The translations under genes were made by a program, and so were the position numbers. This document shows positions 15,269-24,130 of a DNA stretch of 64,000 bases, piece by piece. The stretch's first letter is position 1, and each line of letters starts with the position of its first letter. Location: positions 186,001-250,000 of the forward strand of contig NZ_JBFOKR010000002.1 of the NCBI RefSeq assembly GCF_047246645.1. Reading direction: 5' to 3'. This DNA comes from Ferdinandcohnia sp047246645. Its GTDB lineage: Bacteria; Bacillota; Bacilli; Bacillales; Bacillaceae_L. Below the pieces are notes generated by a model. That model saw nothing but the letters and a program-made list of their open reading frames with translations, had not been told where the DNA came from and searched no databases.

Positions 15269-16402
15269 TTATTTTAACGCTTGTTCGATATCCTCTATTA
15301 GATCTTCAATATCCTCTAATCCCACTGAGATACGCACAAGACCATCTGTTATTCCTAACTCTTCTCTACGAGCTGGTGGAATTGAAGCATGCGTCATTTT
15401 TGCTGGGAGTGAAATTAAACTTTCAACAGCCCCCAGGCTTTCTGCTAATGTGAAATATTTTACTTTATTTAATAATTGGTCCGCTTTATCCTCACTCCCA
15501 ACATCAAACGAAACCATACCACCAAAGCCTTTCGCTTGTTCTTTAGCGATACTATGATTAGGATGCGACTCAATTCCAGGATAATAAACCTTCTTTACCT
15601 GTGGATGTTTCTGCAAGTACTCAACAATTTTTAATGTGTTTTCTTCTACCTCTTCCATACGAATACCTAGTGTTCGTATACCACGAATTAGAAGCCAAGA
15701 ATCCTGTGGTCCAAGTACTCCACCTGTAGAGTTTTGCACGAAATGTAGTTCTTCACCAAGCTCTTTAGTATTAACAACTACCAGTCCTGCAACTACATCG
15801 CTATGTCCACCAATATATTTTGTAGCACTATGAAGCACAATATCTGCCCCTAAAGATATAGGAGTTTGCCAATATGGTGTACTGAACGTATTATCAACGA
15901 TTGTTAAAAGATTGTGTTTCTTAGCAATTAGAGAAGCGCCTTTGATGTCGGTTATTTTTAATAATGGGTTTGTTGGTGTTTCTATATAAATAGCGCGTGT
16001 ATTGGAACGAATTTCTTTTTCAATGTTTTCTAAATTGCTAGTGTCAATAAAAGTAGAATCAATTCCTAAACGATTTAACACCTTAGTCATCACGCGATAA
16101 GTTCCACCATATACATCGTCTGTTAATAAAACATGATCCCCACTATTGAAAAGCATCATAACAGCCGTTATCGCTGCCATACCGGAACCAAAAGCAAACC
16201 CTCTTTCGCCTTCCTCAAGATCCTTTATTAACTCTTCAAGCGCATGTCTTGTTGGGTTACCTGTTCGTGAATATTCAAAGCCCTTGTGTCCACCAATACC
16301 TTCTTGTTTGTAGGTACTCACTTGATAGATAGGAGTTGTTACCGCTCCTGTATGAGGATCTCCACCAATACCACCGTGAATTAACTTTGTTTTGCGTTTC
16401 AT
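15269..16402 (-). CDS. mccB: Cystathionine gamma-lyase / homocysteine gamma-lyase MccB
   Basis: A 377-residue PLP enzyme of the Cys/Met metabolism family that splits cystathionine to cysteine in reverse transsulfuration. The PLP lysine is Lys195 in HSATKYIGGH; EYSRTGNPT and the GSGMAA phosphate-binding loop are also present. The start is ATG 16402: AGGAGG lies 9 bases upstream, and the ATG follows the mccA TGA by two bases. Last gene of the yrrT-mtnN-mccA-mccB operon, which converts S-adenosylhomocysteine to cysteine. Confidence 0.96.
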   Translation of the reverse strand: MKRKTKLIHGGIGGDPHTGAVTTPIYQVSTYKQEGIGGHKGFEYSRTGNPTRHALEELIKDLEEGERGFAFGSGMAAITAVMMLFNSGDHVLLTDDVYGGTYRVMTKVLNRLGIDSTFIDTSNLENIEKEIRSNTRAIYIETPTNPLLKITDIKGASLIAKKHNLLTIVDNTFSTPYWQTPISLGADIVLHSATKYIGGHSDVVAGLVVVNTKELGEELHFVQNSTGGVLGPQDSWLLIRGIRTLGIRMEEVEENTLKIVEYLQKHPQVKKVYYPGIESHPNHSIAKEQAKGFGGMVSFDVGSEDKADQLLNKVKYFTLAESLGAVESLISLPAKMTHASIPPARREELGITDGLVRISVGLEDIEDLIEDIEQALK

Positions 16403-16404
16403 TA

Positions 16405-17328
16405 TCACATACCTCCTTCATAAATCTTTTTACTTAAGTACCGTTCACTGCTATCAGGGAAAATCGTGACGATATTTGTTCCCGGCTTTGCTTTTTCTGC
16501 TTCAATGAGTGCCGCATGCAATGCTGCACCAGAGGAGCTACCTACAAGCAGACCTTCGTTTTGAGCTAATTCTTTTACGCGAAGAAAAGCATCATCGTCT
16601 TTAATTGTATAAATAGCGTCAAAAAAAGAAGGATTCATGTATTCAGGAATAAATTCCATCCCAATCCCTTCTGTTCTATGAGAACCAACCTCTCCACCGT
16701 TTAAGATTGATCCTTCTGGTTCAACAATGACAGTCTTAATGGTATCCTTTTTTTCCTTTAAGAAACGTGAAGTTCCCATAAAAGTCCCGCCTGTTCCAGC
16801 ACCAGCTACAAATATATCAATTTGTCCCTCTAACTGCTTCCACAACTCTGGACCTAAGGTTTTATAATACGTTTCTGGATTTACAGGATTTGCAAACTGC
16901 TGAGGGCAGTAGGCATTCGGGATTTCGCTTAAAAGCTCCTTCGCCTTTTTAATCGCACCACTCATCCCATCTTTTGTGGGAGTATGTACGACTACTGCAC
17001 CTAATGCCTTCATCAAAGTTTGCTTTTCTATCGAAAACTTTTCCGGAACACATAATATGACGTTAATATTTCTGTTAATTGCTGCAAGTGCAAGTCCAAT
17101 TCCCGTATTTCCAGCTGTTGGTTCGATGATTGTTCCACCCTCTGTCAGCTGTCCAGAATCTAGAGCATGCTGTAATAACTCAATACCTAGTCTGTCCTTT
17201 ATGCTTCCACCTGGATTATAAAACTCAAGCTTTGCAAATAAGCGAACTTCTTCAGGTAATTTAAAATTTGTAATTTCAACTACCGGTGTGTTCCCTATTA
17301 GTTCATGGACACTTCCAAACACTTGCAT
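16405..17328 (-). CDS. mccA: O-acetylserine-dependent cystathionine beta-synthase MccA
   Basis: A 307-residue PLP enzyme of the cysteine synthase fold that condenses homocysteine with O-acetylserine to cystathionine. PLP Lys44 lies in GGSIKDRLG, the substrate loop is TAGNTG (71-76), and the phosphate-binding GTGGTFMG is near residue 176. Operon position before mccB separates it from plain cysteine synthase CysK. The gene lies between mtnN and mccB; repression of this operon by CymR is known in B. subtilis, and a cymR gene is at 39.9 kb here. Confidence 0.95.
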   Translation of the reverse strand: MQVFGSVHELIGNTPVVEITNFKLPEEVRLFAKLEFYNPGGSIKDRLGIELLQHALDSGQLTEGGTIIEPTAGNTGIGLALAAINRNINVILCVPEKFSIEKQTLMKALGAVVVHTPTKDGMSGAIKKAKELLSEIPNAYCPQQFANPVNPETYYKTLGPELWKQLEGQIDIFVAGAGTGGTFMGTSRFLKEKKDTIKTVIVEPEGSILNGGEVGSHRTEGIGMEFIPEYMNPSFFDAIYTIKDDDAFLRVKELAQNEGLLVGSSSGAALHAALIEAEKAKPGTNIVTIFPDSSERYLSKKIYEGGM

Positions 17329-17343
17329 ACTACTTTCACTCCA

Positions 17344-18054
17344 TTATAACGATGTTTTAATTTGTTCAACCATTTTTTCAACTAAGTGTGAAGAATTGAT
17401 TGCTGCTGTCTCTAAAAACTGATCAAAAGATATATTTGATTCTTTACCTGCAATATCTGATAAAGCGCGAATGACTACAAATGGCACTCCAAATTGATGA
17501 CATACTTGAGCAACAGCAGCTGCTTCCATTTCAACAGCATATAAGTCACCAAATTTTTCACTAACAAACGAAACTCGGACAGGATCGTTCATAAAAGAGT
17601 CTCCTGTTGCGATAAGACCTGTTACTACTTGTTTATCTGAGATACCTTCCGCACTCTTTTCAGCAAGCTCTACAAGCTTTCTATCTGCTTTGAAAGCTGC
17701 TGGTAAGCCTGGGACTTGACCATATTCGTAATTAAAGGCCGTTACATCGACGTCATGATGTCGAACGTCAGAAGAGATTACAATATCCCCAACGTTTAAT
17801 GATTCCAAATGGCCACCAGCTGATCCAGTATTAATTACATAATCGGGTTTAAATTGTAACAGTAAGATTGTTGTTGAAATCGCAGCATTAACTTTTCCTA
17901 TTCCTGACTTTAGTAAAACAACCTCTTGCCCATTTAGGGAACCTGTATAAAATACACTTCCTGCAATTGTTGTTTCTTGTTTATTTTCGATTTTTTCTCG
18001 TAGAATGGCTACTTCCTCGTCCATTGCTCCAATGATTGCTATTTTCATATGCAT
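17344..18054 (-). CDS. mtnN: 5'-methylthioadenosine/S-adenosylhomocysteine nucleosidase MtnN
   Basis: MtnN removes adenine from S-adenosylhomocysteine and methylthioadenosine, the first detoxifying step of the methyl cycle. The protein begins MKIAIIGAMDEEVAILRE, the classic Pfs start; INTGSAGG, VEMEAAAVAQ (ribose-binding Glu) and the catalytic Asp in RALSDIAG are present. AAAGGTGAT leads into ATG 18054; a second ATG at 18048 is equally plausible (234 residues). It overlaps yrrT by 10 bases, so coupled translation is likely. Confidence 0.95.
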   Translation of the reverse strand: MHMKIAIIGAMDEEVAILREKIENKQETTIAGSVFYTGSLNGQEVVLLKSGIGKVNAAISTTILLLQFKPDYVINTGSAGGHLESLNVGDIVISSDVRHHDVDVTAFNYEYGQVPGLPAAFKADRKLVELAEKSAEGISDKQVVTGLIATGDSFMNDPVRVSFVSEKFGDLYAVEMEAAAVAQVCHQFGVPFVVIRALSDIAGKESNISFDQFLETAAINSSHLVEKMVEQIKTSL

Positions 18055-18716
18055 GTATCACCTTTCATACTAGTGTGTTTTATAGCCTCCATTACCCAGA
18101 CAAAATGATTGAAACGTGTAAAAGACACTTTAAAGCCGTTCTTTTCGGCTATTTCTTTTAAAGTACCAATTGTTGTGTAGTACTCCGTTTCTAAATCTTT
18201 AGCTAAGTTTAGGAAACCTTTTTTTATTGCAGATTGCACTGTCATGTTATATGAGTTTTGATCCTCAAACATTGTATCCGCAAACACTATTTTACCACCT
18301 TTTTCAAGATACATGCCATATTGCATGAAAGCCTGGTCTTTTTCACTATCACTCAGGTGGTGAAATGCATACGTGCTAACAATCGTGTCAGCCTGTTTCT
18401 CAGGTTTATTGAACTCTAAGAAATCCCCATCTTCAAGCTTAATTGTATTATTCTTTAGCTTTTCTAAGGCTATTTCACGCATTGGCCTTGATGGTTCAAC
18501 CCCAAACACAAACTTATTATTTAACAACAGTTTTTCTGTTAGATTTCCAGTTCCTACTCCAAATTCAAGTACAACCTGACCTGAACGTCTAACAACTTCA
18601 TTAAGAATGTCATCATAACGTTCAAATACTTCTTTATACTCTTCATCGTGTCCGTTTACAGTTGAGTCATATGTATCTGCCCAACCTTCAAAGACATCAA
18701 GAAATTCACGTCCCAT
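18045..18716 (-). CDS. yrrT: SAM-dependent methyltransferase YrrT
   Basis: A 223-residue class I methyltransferase with SAM-binding motif VLEFGVGTGNLTEKL near residues 50-64 and the acidic post-I and motif II segments following. YrrT heads the sulfur-recycling operon in Bacillus; its substrate is not established to my knowledge. The ATG at 18716 (MGREFLDVFEGWADTYD) has GGAG 10 bases upstream; a GTG at 18725 is in frame but too close to it. The next gene, mtnN, would remove the by-product S-adenosylhomocysteine. Confidence 0.9.
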   Translation of the reverse strand: MGREFLDVFEGWADTYDSTVNGHDEEYKEVFERYDDILNEVVRRSGQVVLEFGVGTGNLTEKLLLNNKFVFGVEPSRPMREIALEKLKNNTIKLEDGDFLEFNKPEKQADTIVSTYAFHHLSDSEKDQAFMQYGMYLEKGGKIVFADTMFEDQNSYNMTVQSAIKKGFLNLAKDLETEYYTTIGTLKEIAEKNGFKVSFTRFNHFVWVMEAIKHTSMKGDTCI

Positions 18717-18793
18717 CTTATTCACACTCCATAAATTATATTATTCCTATCTGTATAGTATGAATTATAAAATGAACTGTTCTTAATTTATCA

Positions 18794-18829
18794 TAGAACA
18801 TTCATATAATCAATTAAAAAATGATGTTC
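18794..18829. promoter_or_regulatory. Inverted repeat upstream of the yrrT operon
   Basis: AGAACATTCAT and ATGATGTTCT form near-matching arms about 15 bases apart in AT-rich DNA between the yrrS terminator and yrrT. It could be an operator or part of the promoter region; no known box was recognised. Confidence 0.3.
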
Positions 18830-18835
18830 TAAATA

Positions 18836-18874
18836 CAAAACAGCACAGAGGAAATTCCTCTGTGCTGTACGTCT
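18836..18874 (-). terminator. Intrinsic terminator after yrrS
   Basis: ACAGCACAGAGGAA (18840-18853) and TTCCTCTGTGCTGT (18855-18868) form a near-perfect 14-bp stem with a T run on the minus strand. Confidence 0.9.
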
Positions 18875-19591
18875 TTAATCGTCATCTTCTTCATCTGTAT
18901 CTTGATTACTCTTTTTATAGGCTGGACTATCGTTTTCTTTTAATTCTTCAAGTTTCACAGGTTTCCATCCTTCGTTTGGCACCCATTCTAGATAAACTTT
19001 AAAGACTTGCTTACTTGTTTTAGAAGAAACGGTAGCGTGAATAGAATTATCTCCATTTCTACCTAACCACCAAACAATCATATCAGAGCGGTCTATTGCT
19101 GTTGCATAGCTGGCAGCTCTCTCCATTTCCTCACGATCGGCTGAGCCTTCATCATAAGAAATAACATGTGGTTCAGATTGTTCAGTTCCTATTGGTTGCC
19201 ATGCAGGATTAACAATTGATTTTGAAATATTTGATTCTGCATCCCCATCCGTTACAACGGCATCCTCTGAGGATTCTGGTTCAAGTGTTTCCTCTTCTTC
19301 TATAGGCTCCTCAACTGGCTTCTCTTCTGTATCTGTTGAAGGAGTTTCTTTATCCTCGGGTTTTTCTGCCTCGGTCTCGGCAGGAGTTGAGCCTCCGTCT
19401 TCAGGCTTTTGATTCTCTGAAGAAACAGTTTCTTCTACTTTTTTATCACCAAAGATAAGTTTTCCACCAAAGAAAACAATTAAAACAATAACTAATACGA
19501 TTAAAATATTTAAAACTCGATTTACTTTTCTTCTTTTGTTTCTTCTCTCAGAGCGAGGTCCTTCATATAGTTTGTCTAAATCATATCCCAT
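18875..19591 (-). CDS. yrrS: YrrS, membrane-anchored DUF1510 protein
   Basis: A 238-residue protein with a basic N-terminus (SERRNKRRKVNR), a single membrane helix at about 27-48, a long acidic Pro/Glu/Thr-rich linker (about 55-120) and a C-terminal DUF1510 domain containing PAWQPIGTEQSEPH. Predicted topology is N-in with the domain outside. In Bacillus it lies next to pbpI, as here, suggesting a link to sporulation-phase wall synthesis; the biochemical role is unknown. Confidence 0.92.
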   Translation of the reverse strand: MGYDLDKLYEGPRSERRNKRRKVNRVLNILIVLVIVLIVFFGGKLIFGDKKVEETVSSENQKPEDGGSTPAETEAEKPEDKETPSTDTEEKPVEEPIEEEETLEPESSEDAVVTDGDAESNISKSIVNPAWQPIGTEQSEPHVISYDEGSADREEMERAASYATAIDRSDMIVWWLGRNGDNSIHATVSSKTSKQVFKVYLEWVPNEGWKPVKLEELKENDSPAYKKSNQDTDEEDDD

Positions 19592-19680
19592 TGTGTAACC
19601 TCCTAAAACAATGAATACTAGTTATACTATCTTCCTATTCTAGCATGTGTTTTAGTTTGGTTGAAGAATTTTCTTACAGC

Positions 19681-21453
19681 TTATTCATTTTTAGTACCAT
19701 TTTCCTGTTCCAATTTATGGATACCATCTACATAATCATAAAAAACCTGGTTAGTTACTGAAGTTGCTCCAGGTTGCTCCAACTCAACAACAACTAAGGC
19801 GTACCTTGGATTTGAAAACGGAAAATATCCAGCAAACCATTTGTTAACCAGGGAAGTATTCCCTTGTTTTTTGCCAGTTTCAGCTGTCCCACTTTTACCT
19901 GCGACTTCATAAGGGAGAGATGAAAATTTTTGTCCTGACCCCGATGTTACAACCCCTCTCAGCAACTCTTGAAGTTTACTTGCTGTATATGATGCAATTT
20001 CTTTACCTTGCATATCTTGTTCAGGGAAAGAGAATAAAGTAGTTCCATTTTTATAAAGAACTTGATTCACTGTTTTCACCTGTTTTTTATCGCCGCCTCT
20101 AGCAATGGTTGCCATCATGTTGGCAATTGCAAGTGGTGTTACTCTTACATCTTTTTGACCAATTGCAGTTTGAGCGATTGCCTTTGGGACATTTTTATCT
20201 TTTTCATCCACCCAAACTCTGCCATTGAACTCATTAGGGAGTTGCTTAAAATCTTCAAACCGAAATACATCCCCATGCCACCCAACTGGACCTAATAAAC
20301 CGAGCATTTCTGCATATTTTTCAATACTTCCTTTGTCCTGTTGCAATAGCTCCTGTGCTATCGTAGCAAAGGTATTATTACAGCTTTTTGCAAAGCTCTC
20401 ATAAAAATTAAGCATTCCATGCTGATATTCAGCAGGCCCTTCTCCATATAAATCTAAATCACAATTAAAGCTTCGGTCATTATTAATTTGATTTTGTTCA
20501 ATTGCCGCTGCTGCAACAACTGTTTTAAAAACAGAGCCTGGAAATTGAGGTACTATCATTTGGTTATCGGCTGAACCATCTTCAAAGGGATTAGAATAAT
20601 TCATATCCGGTTTACTAACCATCGCCAATACATCATTCGTTTGTATATCTAATAAAACTAGTCCACCTTTTTTCATCTTATGATTATCAAGAACTTCTTC
20701 AGCTAATATCTGAAGGTCCTTATCTAAGGTAGTTTGTATTGCAACTGGATAAAACGGGTTAGCTGGGGCTGTATATTTCACATCAATACCAAACAGTGGT
20801 CCTCCATCCCCTGCAACATGATATAGAAGCTTTGCTTCACCTTCAGGTAATAAGAATTCATCAAAAGTTGATTGTAATCCAGTAATTCCAACTTTCGTAT
20901 TTTTTGCAAGATAGTCTTTTTCTGGATAACGCTTTAAAAGTAGTTCTTCATTTTCTCTTATTAACCCAATCAAATGATCAGCTATTTTACTATCAAGTTC
21001 ATATTGTCTGTAAACAGCAAACACACCAGGTATTTGTAACTCATTAATCTTATTCATTTGTGTTTCTGTTAATTCTATGGGTTTATCTCTACCTACTATA
21101 ACAGGCTTTTTTGAATCGTTAAGCTGGCTTTCAAGTTCATGTGGAGCAACATTTATAATATTGGCTACCTCTTCTTTTGGCCAATCAGTATTTTTCAAAA
21201 AAGGAAATAGTACAAGCGACGGATAATACTCATGGGTTATCGCCTTTTTATTACGGTCAATAAACCTTCCTCTTCCTTGGTCAATGACAAGCTCTTGTGT
21301 TCTTTGGGAAACACTAGCCTTAAGTAAATTCACGTTTCGTTCTGTAAAAGACTCGGTACTTATTAACTGCAGCTGCATGAGTCTTCCCATTAAGCCCGTT
21401 AAAATAAGTAAAATAATTACCAGAATGGTTAATGCCCTTTTTTTAATCACCAT
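19681..21453 (-). CDS. pbpI: Class B penicillin-binding protein PbpI (PBP4b)
   Basis: A 590-residue transpeptidase cross-linking peptidoglycan outside the membrane. An N-terminal anchor helix (about 8-28) is followed by the dimerisation region and the transpeptidase domain with all three motifs: SVFK (Ser307-Lys310), SCN (357-359) and KSGT (520-523). Neighbourhood with yrrS and length match B. subtilis PbpI (YrrR), which is expressed in the forespore under sigma-F. The ATG at 21453 follows GAGGTG that lies inside the 3' arm of the upstream terminator hairpin. Confidence 0.94.
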   Translation of the reverse strand: MVIKKRALTILVIILLILTGLMGRLMQLQLISTESFTERNVNLLKASVSQRTQELVIDQGRGRFIDRNKKAITHEYYPSLVLFPFLKNTDWPKEEVANIINVAPHELESQLNDSKKPVIVGRDKPIELTETQMNKINELQIPGVFAVYRQYELDSKIADHLIGLIRENEELLLKRYPEKDYLAKNTKVGITGLQSTFDEFLLPEGEAKLLYHVAGDGGPLFGIDVKYTAPANPFYPVAIQTTLDKDLQILAEEVLDNHKMKKGGLVLLDIQTNDVLAMVSKPDMNYSNPFEDGSADNQMIVPQFPGSVFKTVVAAAAIEQNQINNDRSFNCDLDLYGEGPAEYQHGMLNFYESFAKSCNNTFATIAQELLQQDKGSIEKYAEMLGLLGPVGWHGDVFRFEDFKQLPNEFNGRVWVDEKDKNVPKAIAQTAIGQKDVRVTPLAIANMMATIARGGDKKQVKTVNQVLYKNGTTLFSFPEQDMQGKEIASYTASKLQELLRGVVTSGSGQKFSSLPYEVAGKSGTAETGKKQGNTSLVNKWFAGYFPFSNPRYALVVVELEQPGATSVTNQVFYDYVDGIHKLEQENGTKNE

Positions 21454-21490
21454 AGAAAAAACACCTCGTCAACAGTTTCGACGAGGTGTT
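21454..21490 (-). terminator. Terminator after greA overlapping the pbpI ribosome-binding site
   Basis: On the minus strand AACACCTCGTC (21490-21480) and GACGAGGTGTT (21470-21460) make a perfect 11-bp stem followed by TTTTCT and then the pbpI ATG. The second arm contains the only plausible pbpI Shine-Dalgarno sequence, GAGGTG. Confidence 0.9.
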
Positions 21491-21526
21491 ACGCGGTTTA
21501 TACGTGCGGTTACGTATATTTTTTAA

Positions 21527-22003
21527 TTAATCGATTTTTGTAATTTCTACAAACATTTCTCCACCAGGAGTTTGAACCGTTACTTTATCGCCTACTTGTT
21601 TACCGAGTAAGCTTTTAGCAATTGGAGAATCATTTGAAATTTTGCCTTCAAATGGATCTGCCTCAGCACTACCAACAATTGTATAAGTTTCTTCCTCACC
21701 ATCAGGAAGTTCAATGAAAGTTACTGTTTTTCCTAACGAAACTTTTCCAGCACTTTCTGCATCTTCTTCAATAATTCTTGCATTGCGGATCATATTTTCA
21801 AGAGTAGTGATACGTCCTTCAACAAATGCTTGTTCCTCTTTTGCTGAATCATATTCAGAGTTCTCAGACAGGTCACCAAAACTTCTTGCAATTTTTATAC
21901 GTTCAACTACTTCTTTACGTTTAACTGTTTTTAAGTGTTCTAATTCTTGTTCTAATTTTTCTTTACCTTCTTGTGTCATCGGAAATACTTTCTCTACTGC
22001 CAT
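21527..22003 (-). CDS. greA: Transcription elongation factor GreA
   Basis: A 158-residue Gre factor that rescues backtracked RNA polymerase by stimulating transcript cleavage. An N-terminal coiled coil (about 8-78) carries the acidic tip around DLSENSEYDSAKEEQ, followed by the C-terminal FKBP-like domain ending SLLGKQVGDKVTVQTPGG. The gene order udk-greA is as in Bacillus. Transcription ends at the strong hairpin before pbpI. Confidence 0.97.
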   Translation of the reverse strand: MAVEKVFPMTQEGKEKLEQELEHLKTVKRKEVVERIKIARSFGDLSENSEYDSAKEEQAFVEGRITTLENMIRNARIIEEDAESAGKVSLGKTVTFIELPDGEEETYTIVGSAEADPFEGKISNDSPIAKSLLGKQVGDKVTVQTPGGEMFVEITKID

Positions 22004-22111
22004 AATCCCTTCACTCCTTCAGTCGTTACAATCCCCCTGTGATTGCTCTATGATTTATATGTAGTACATGTAAGCCCTTTCTATGATAGCTTACAAATTT
22101 TTTCTATGTAA

Positions 22112-22150
22112 GGAAAGGAATGATAGTGGAACCACTATCATTCCTTTTCT
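22112..22150. terminator. Terminator after udk
   Basis: AAAGGAATGATAGTGG (22114-22129) and CCACTATCATTCCTTT (22132-22147) make a 16-bp perfect stem with only two bases between the arms. The following T run is short on both strands. Confidence 0.75.
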
Positions 22151-22194
22151 CACTAATTTGTACTAGCATAACATTCTTTTTCTCTGTTATGTTA

Positions 22195-22830
22195 TTACAA
22201 AATTACATTTTGTTCAAGAATTGTTTGTATCTTAGTAACCATTAAGTCAATTGCAACGTGATTTTGTCCGCCTTCAGGTATGATAATATCAGCATATCGC
22301 TTAGTTGGTTCAATGAATTGGTTATGCATTGGCCTTACAACCGTTTCATATTGTTCAATTACTGATTCTAAGGTACGTCCTCTGTCCTTAATATCTCGTA
22401 GCATTCTACGAATGATACGAATATCTGCATCTGTATCAACGTAAAGCTTTATGTCCATTAAGTCGCGAAGTCGTTCATCCTCTAAAACTAGAATACCTTC
22501 TAAAATAATAACGTCCTTTGGATCAACCTGAACTACATCAGAAGACCTTGTATGAAATTTATAGTCATAAACTGGTTTACTTATACATTGATAATCAAGA
22601 AGATCTTCAATGTGTTCAATTAACAAATCATTGTCAAATGCTAATGGATGGTCGTAGTTTGTGTTTAACCTTTCTTCAAAAGGCATATGACTTTGATCTT
22701 TGTAATATGAGTCTTGCTCAAGCATTAGAATGGAATGGCCTTTAAAATGTTCGTAAATCGCTTTTGAAACGCTTGTCTTACCAGACCCTGACCCTCCAGC
22801 AATGCCAATTACAATTGGCTTCTTGCTCAT
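22195..22830 (-). CDS. udk: Uridine kinase
   Basis: A 211-residue kinase phosphorylating uridine and cytidine in pyrimidine salvage. The P-loop GIAGGSGSGKT is at residues 9-19; the DSYYKDQSHMPFEERLNTNYDHP nucleoside-binding segment and the R-x-x-RD lid (IRRMLRDIKDRG) follow. It begins one base after trhP2 ends, so the trmR-trhP1-trhP2-udk genes form a tight operon. Confidence 0.96.
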   Translation of the reverse strand: MSKKPIVIGIAGGSGSGKTSVSKAIYEHFKGHSILMLEQDSYYKDQSHMPFEERLNTNYDHPLAFDNDLLIEHIEDLLDYQCISKPVYDYKFHTRSSDVVQVDPKDVIILEGILVLEDERLRDLMDIKLYVDTDADIRIIRRMLRDIKDRGRTLESVIEQYETVVRPMHNQFIEPTKRYADIIIPEGGQNHVAIDLMVTKIQTILEQNVIL

Positions 22831-22831
22831 T

Positions 22832-24112
22832 TTAGTTCCCCTTTCGCATCATGTTGTTTGCATAAACAGGCTTATCCACTTTGAATGATACAATTTGGAG
22901 CGGATGCCTTGCTGCCTCTATTTCTTGACCGTCCTCATCCCAAATAATATCTATTGTTTGTGTAAAGTTTTCAATTTCTGGACCAAAGAATTCTACTTGG
23001 TCTCCCTTTTTGAAGAAATTACGCTGTTGTAGAGTTACAATTCCTGATTCACTATCATAGTCTAACACTAGTCCAGCAAAATCATAAGTTGTTTTTTTAC
23101 TATGTGTACCGAACATTTGTTCGTTAACCCCTGGCACACCTTCAAAGAAAGCTGGAGCAGTATCACGATTTGCACATTTATCGAGTTCTTCAAGCCATTC
23201 ATTTTTAATTACAAAATTATCTGGGTCTGCACAGTAAGCATCAATTACTTTTCGATATACACTTACAACAGTAGCGATATAGTGAATTGATTTCATTCTA
23301 CCTTCGATTTTCAGGCTATCGATTCCAATTTCTATCATTCTAGGGATGGATTCAATGAGTTTCAAATCTTTTGGGCTCATTGCGAAAGGTGAATCTTCAT
23401 CATCAAACAATGCAATTTCATTGTTTTTTTCATCTAATTGGAATAGATCATAATCCCATCTGCATGACTGGCAGCAGCCACCACGGTTTGAATCACGTGC
23501 GGTCATATGATTACTTAGTGTACATCTTCCAGAATAAGCTATACACATTGCCCCATGAATAAATGTTTCAATCTCAATATCCACTTTTTCTTTCATTTCT
23601 TGAATTTCTTCAGCGCTAGTTTCACGGGCCAAAACAACACGTTCAAGACCTTCTTCTTTCCAAAACTGGACTGCTTTCCAATTTGAGAGTGATTGCTGAG
23701 TACTTAGGTGAACTTCTAGCTTAGGAGCTACTCTTTTACAAGTTTCGATAATCAATGGGTCAGCAACAATAATCCCTGTTACACCTGCTTTTTCTAACTC
23801 TATTAAATATTCATCTAAGCCGTCCATGTTTTCATTATGAGCAAATATATTGGTGGTTACATAAATTTTCGCACCATATTTGTTTGCAAATTCAACACCT
23901 TCTGCCATTTCCTCATGCGTAAAGTTGTCAGCGTTTGAACGCAAGCCGTATTCCTGACCACCGATAAATACCGCATCTGCACCATAATGTACAGCAATTT
24001 TTAGTTTTTCTAAGTTCCCAGCCGGTGCGAGTAATTCTGGTTTTTTTACAATTACACGCTTACCATCGATAATTTTAGAAATTGGTTCTCTTACAACCGC
24101 TGATGTCATCAT
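22832..24112 (-). CDS. trhP2: tRNA U34 hydroxylation protein TrhP2, peptidase U32 family (YrrO)
   Basis: A 426-residue U32-family protein. The B. subtilis homologs YrrN/YrrO are needed to make 5-hydroxyuridine at the tRNA wobble position, using prephenate-linked chemistry. Cysteines 190, 197, 213, 214 and 217 (CIAYSGRC...GGCCQSC) supply the likely iron-sulfur ligands. PELLAPAGNLEKLKIAVHYGADAVFIGG is the family start. AGGAGG precedes two adjacent ATGs (24112 and 24109). Despite the family name, protease activity is doubtful. Confidence 0.92.
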   Translation of the reverse strand: MMTSAVVREPISKIIDGKRVIVKKPELLAPAGNLEKLKIAVHYGADAVFIGGQEYGLRSNADNFTHEEMAEGVEFANKYGAKIYVTTNIFAHNENMDGLDEYLIELEKAGVTGIIVADPLIIETCKRVAPKLEVHLSTQQSLSNWKAVQFWKEEGLERVVLARETSAEEIQEMKEKVDIEIETFIHGAMCIAYSGRCTLSNHMTARDSNRGGCCQSCRWDYDLFQLDEKNNEIALFDDEDSPFAMSPKDLKLIESIPRMIEIGIDSLKIEGRMKSIHYIATVVSVYRKVIDAYCADPDNFVIKNEWLEELDKCANRDTAPAFFEGVPGVNEQMFGTHSKKTTYDFAGLVLDYDSESGIVTLQQRNFFKKGDQVEFFGPEIENFTQTIDIIWDEDGQEIEAARHPLQIVSFKVDKPVYANNMMRKGN

Positions 24113-24130
24113 CGTATCCTCCTCTTATTA

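Noticed and set aside
14998..15557. Open frames of about 150 codons across the tandem repeat and the mccB antisense strand
   Set aside because: They exist because the repeat lacks stops; the 52-base period shifts frame each unit, and they extend antisense into mccB.
15269..16402. Cystathionine gamma-synthase (MetI) in place of MccB
   Set aside because: The families look alike, but the operon yrrT-mtnN-mccA-mccB is specific for reverse transsulfuration.
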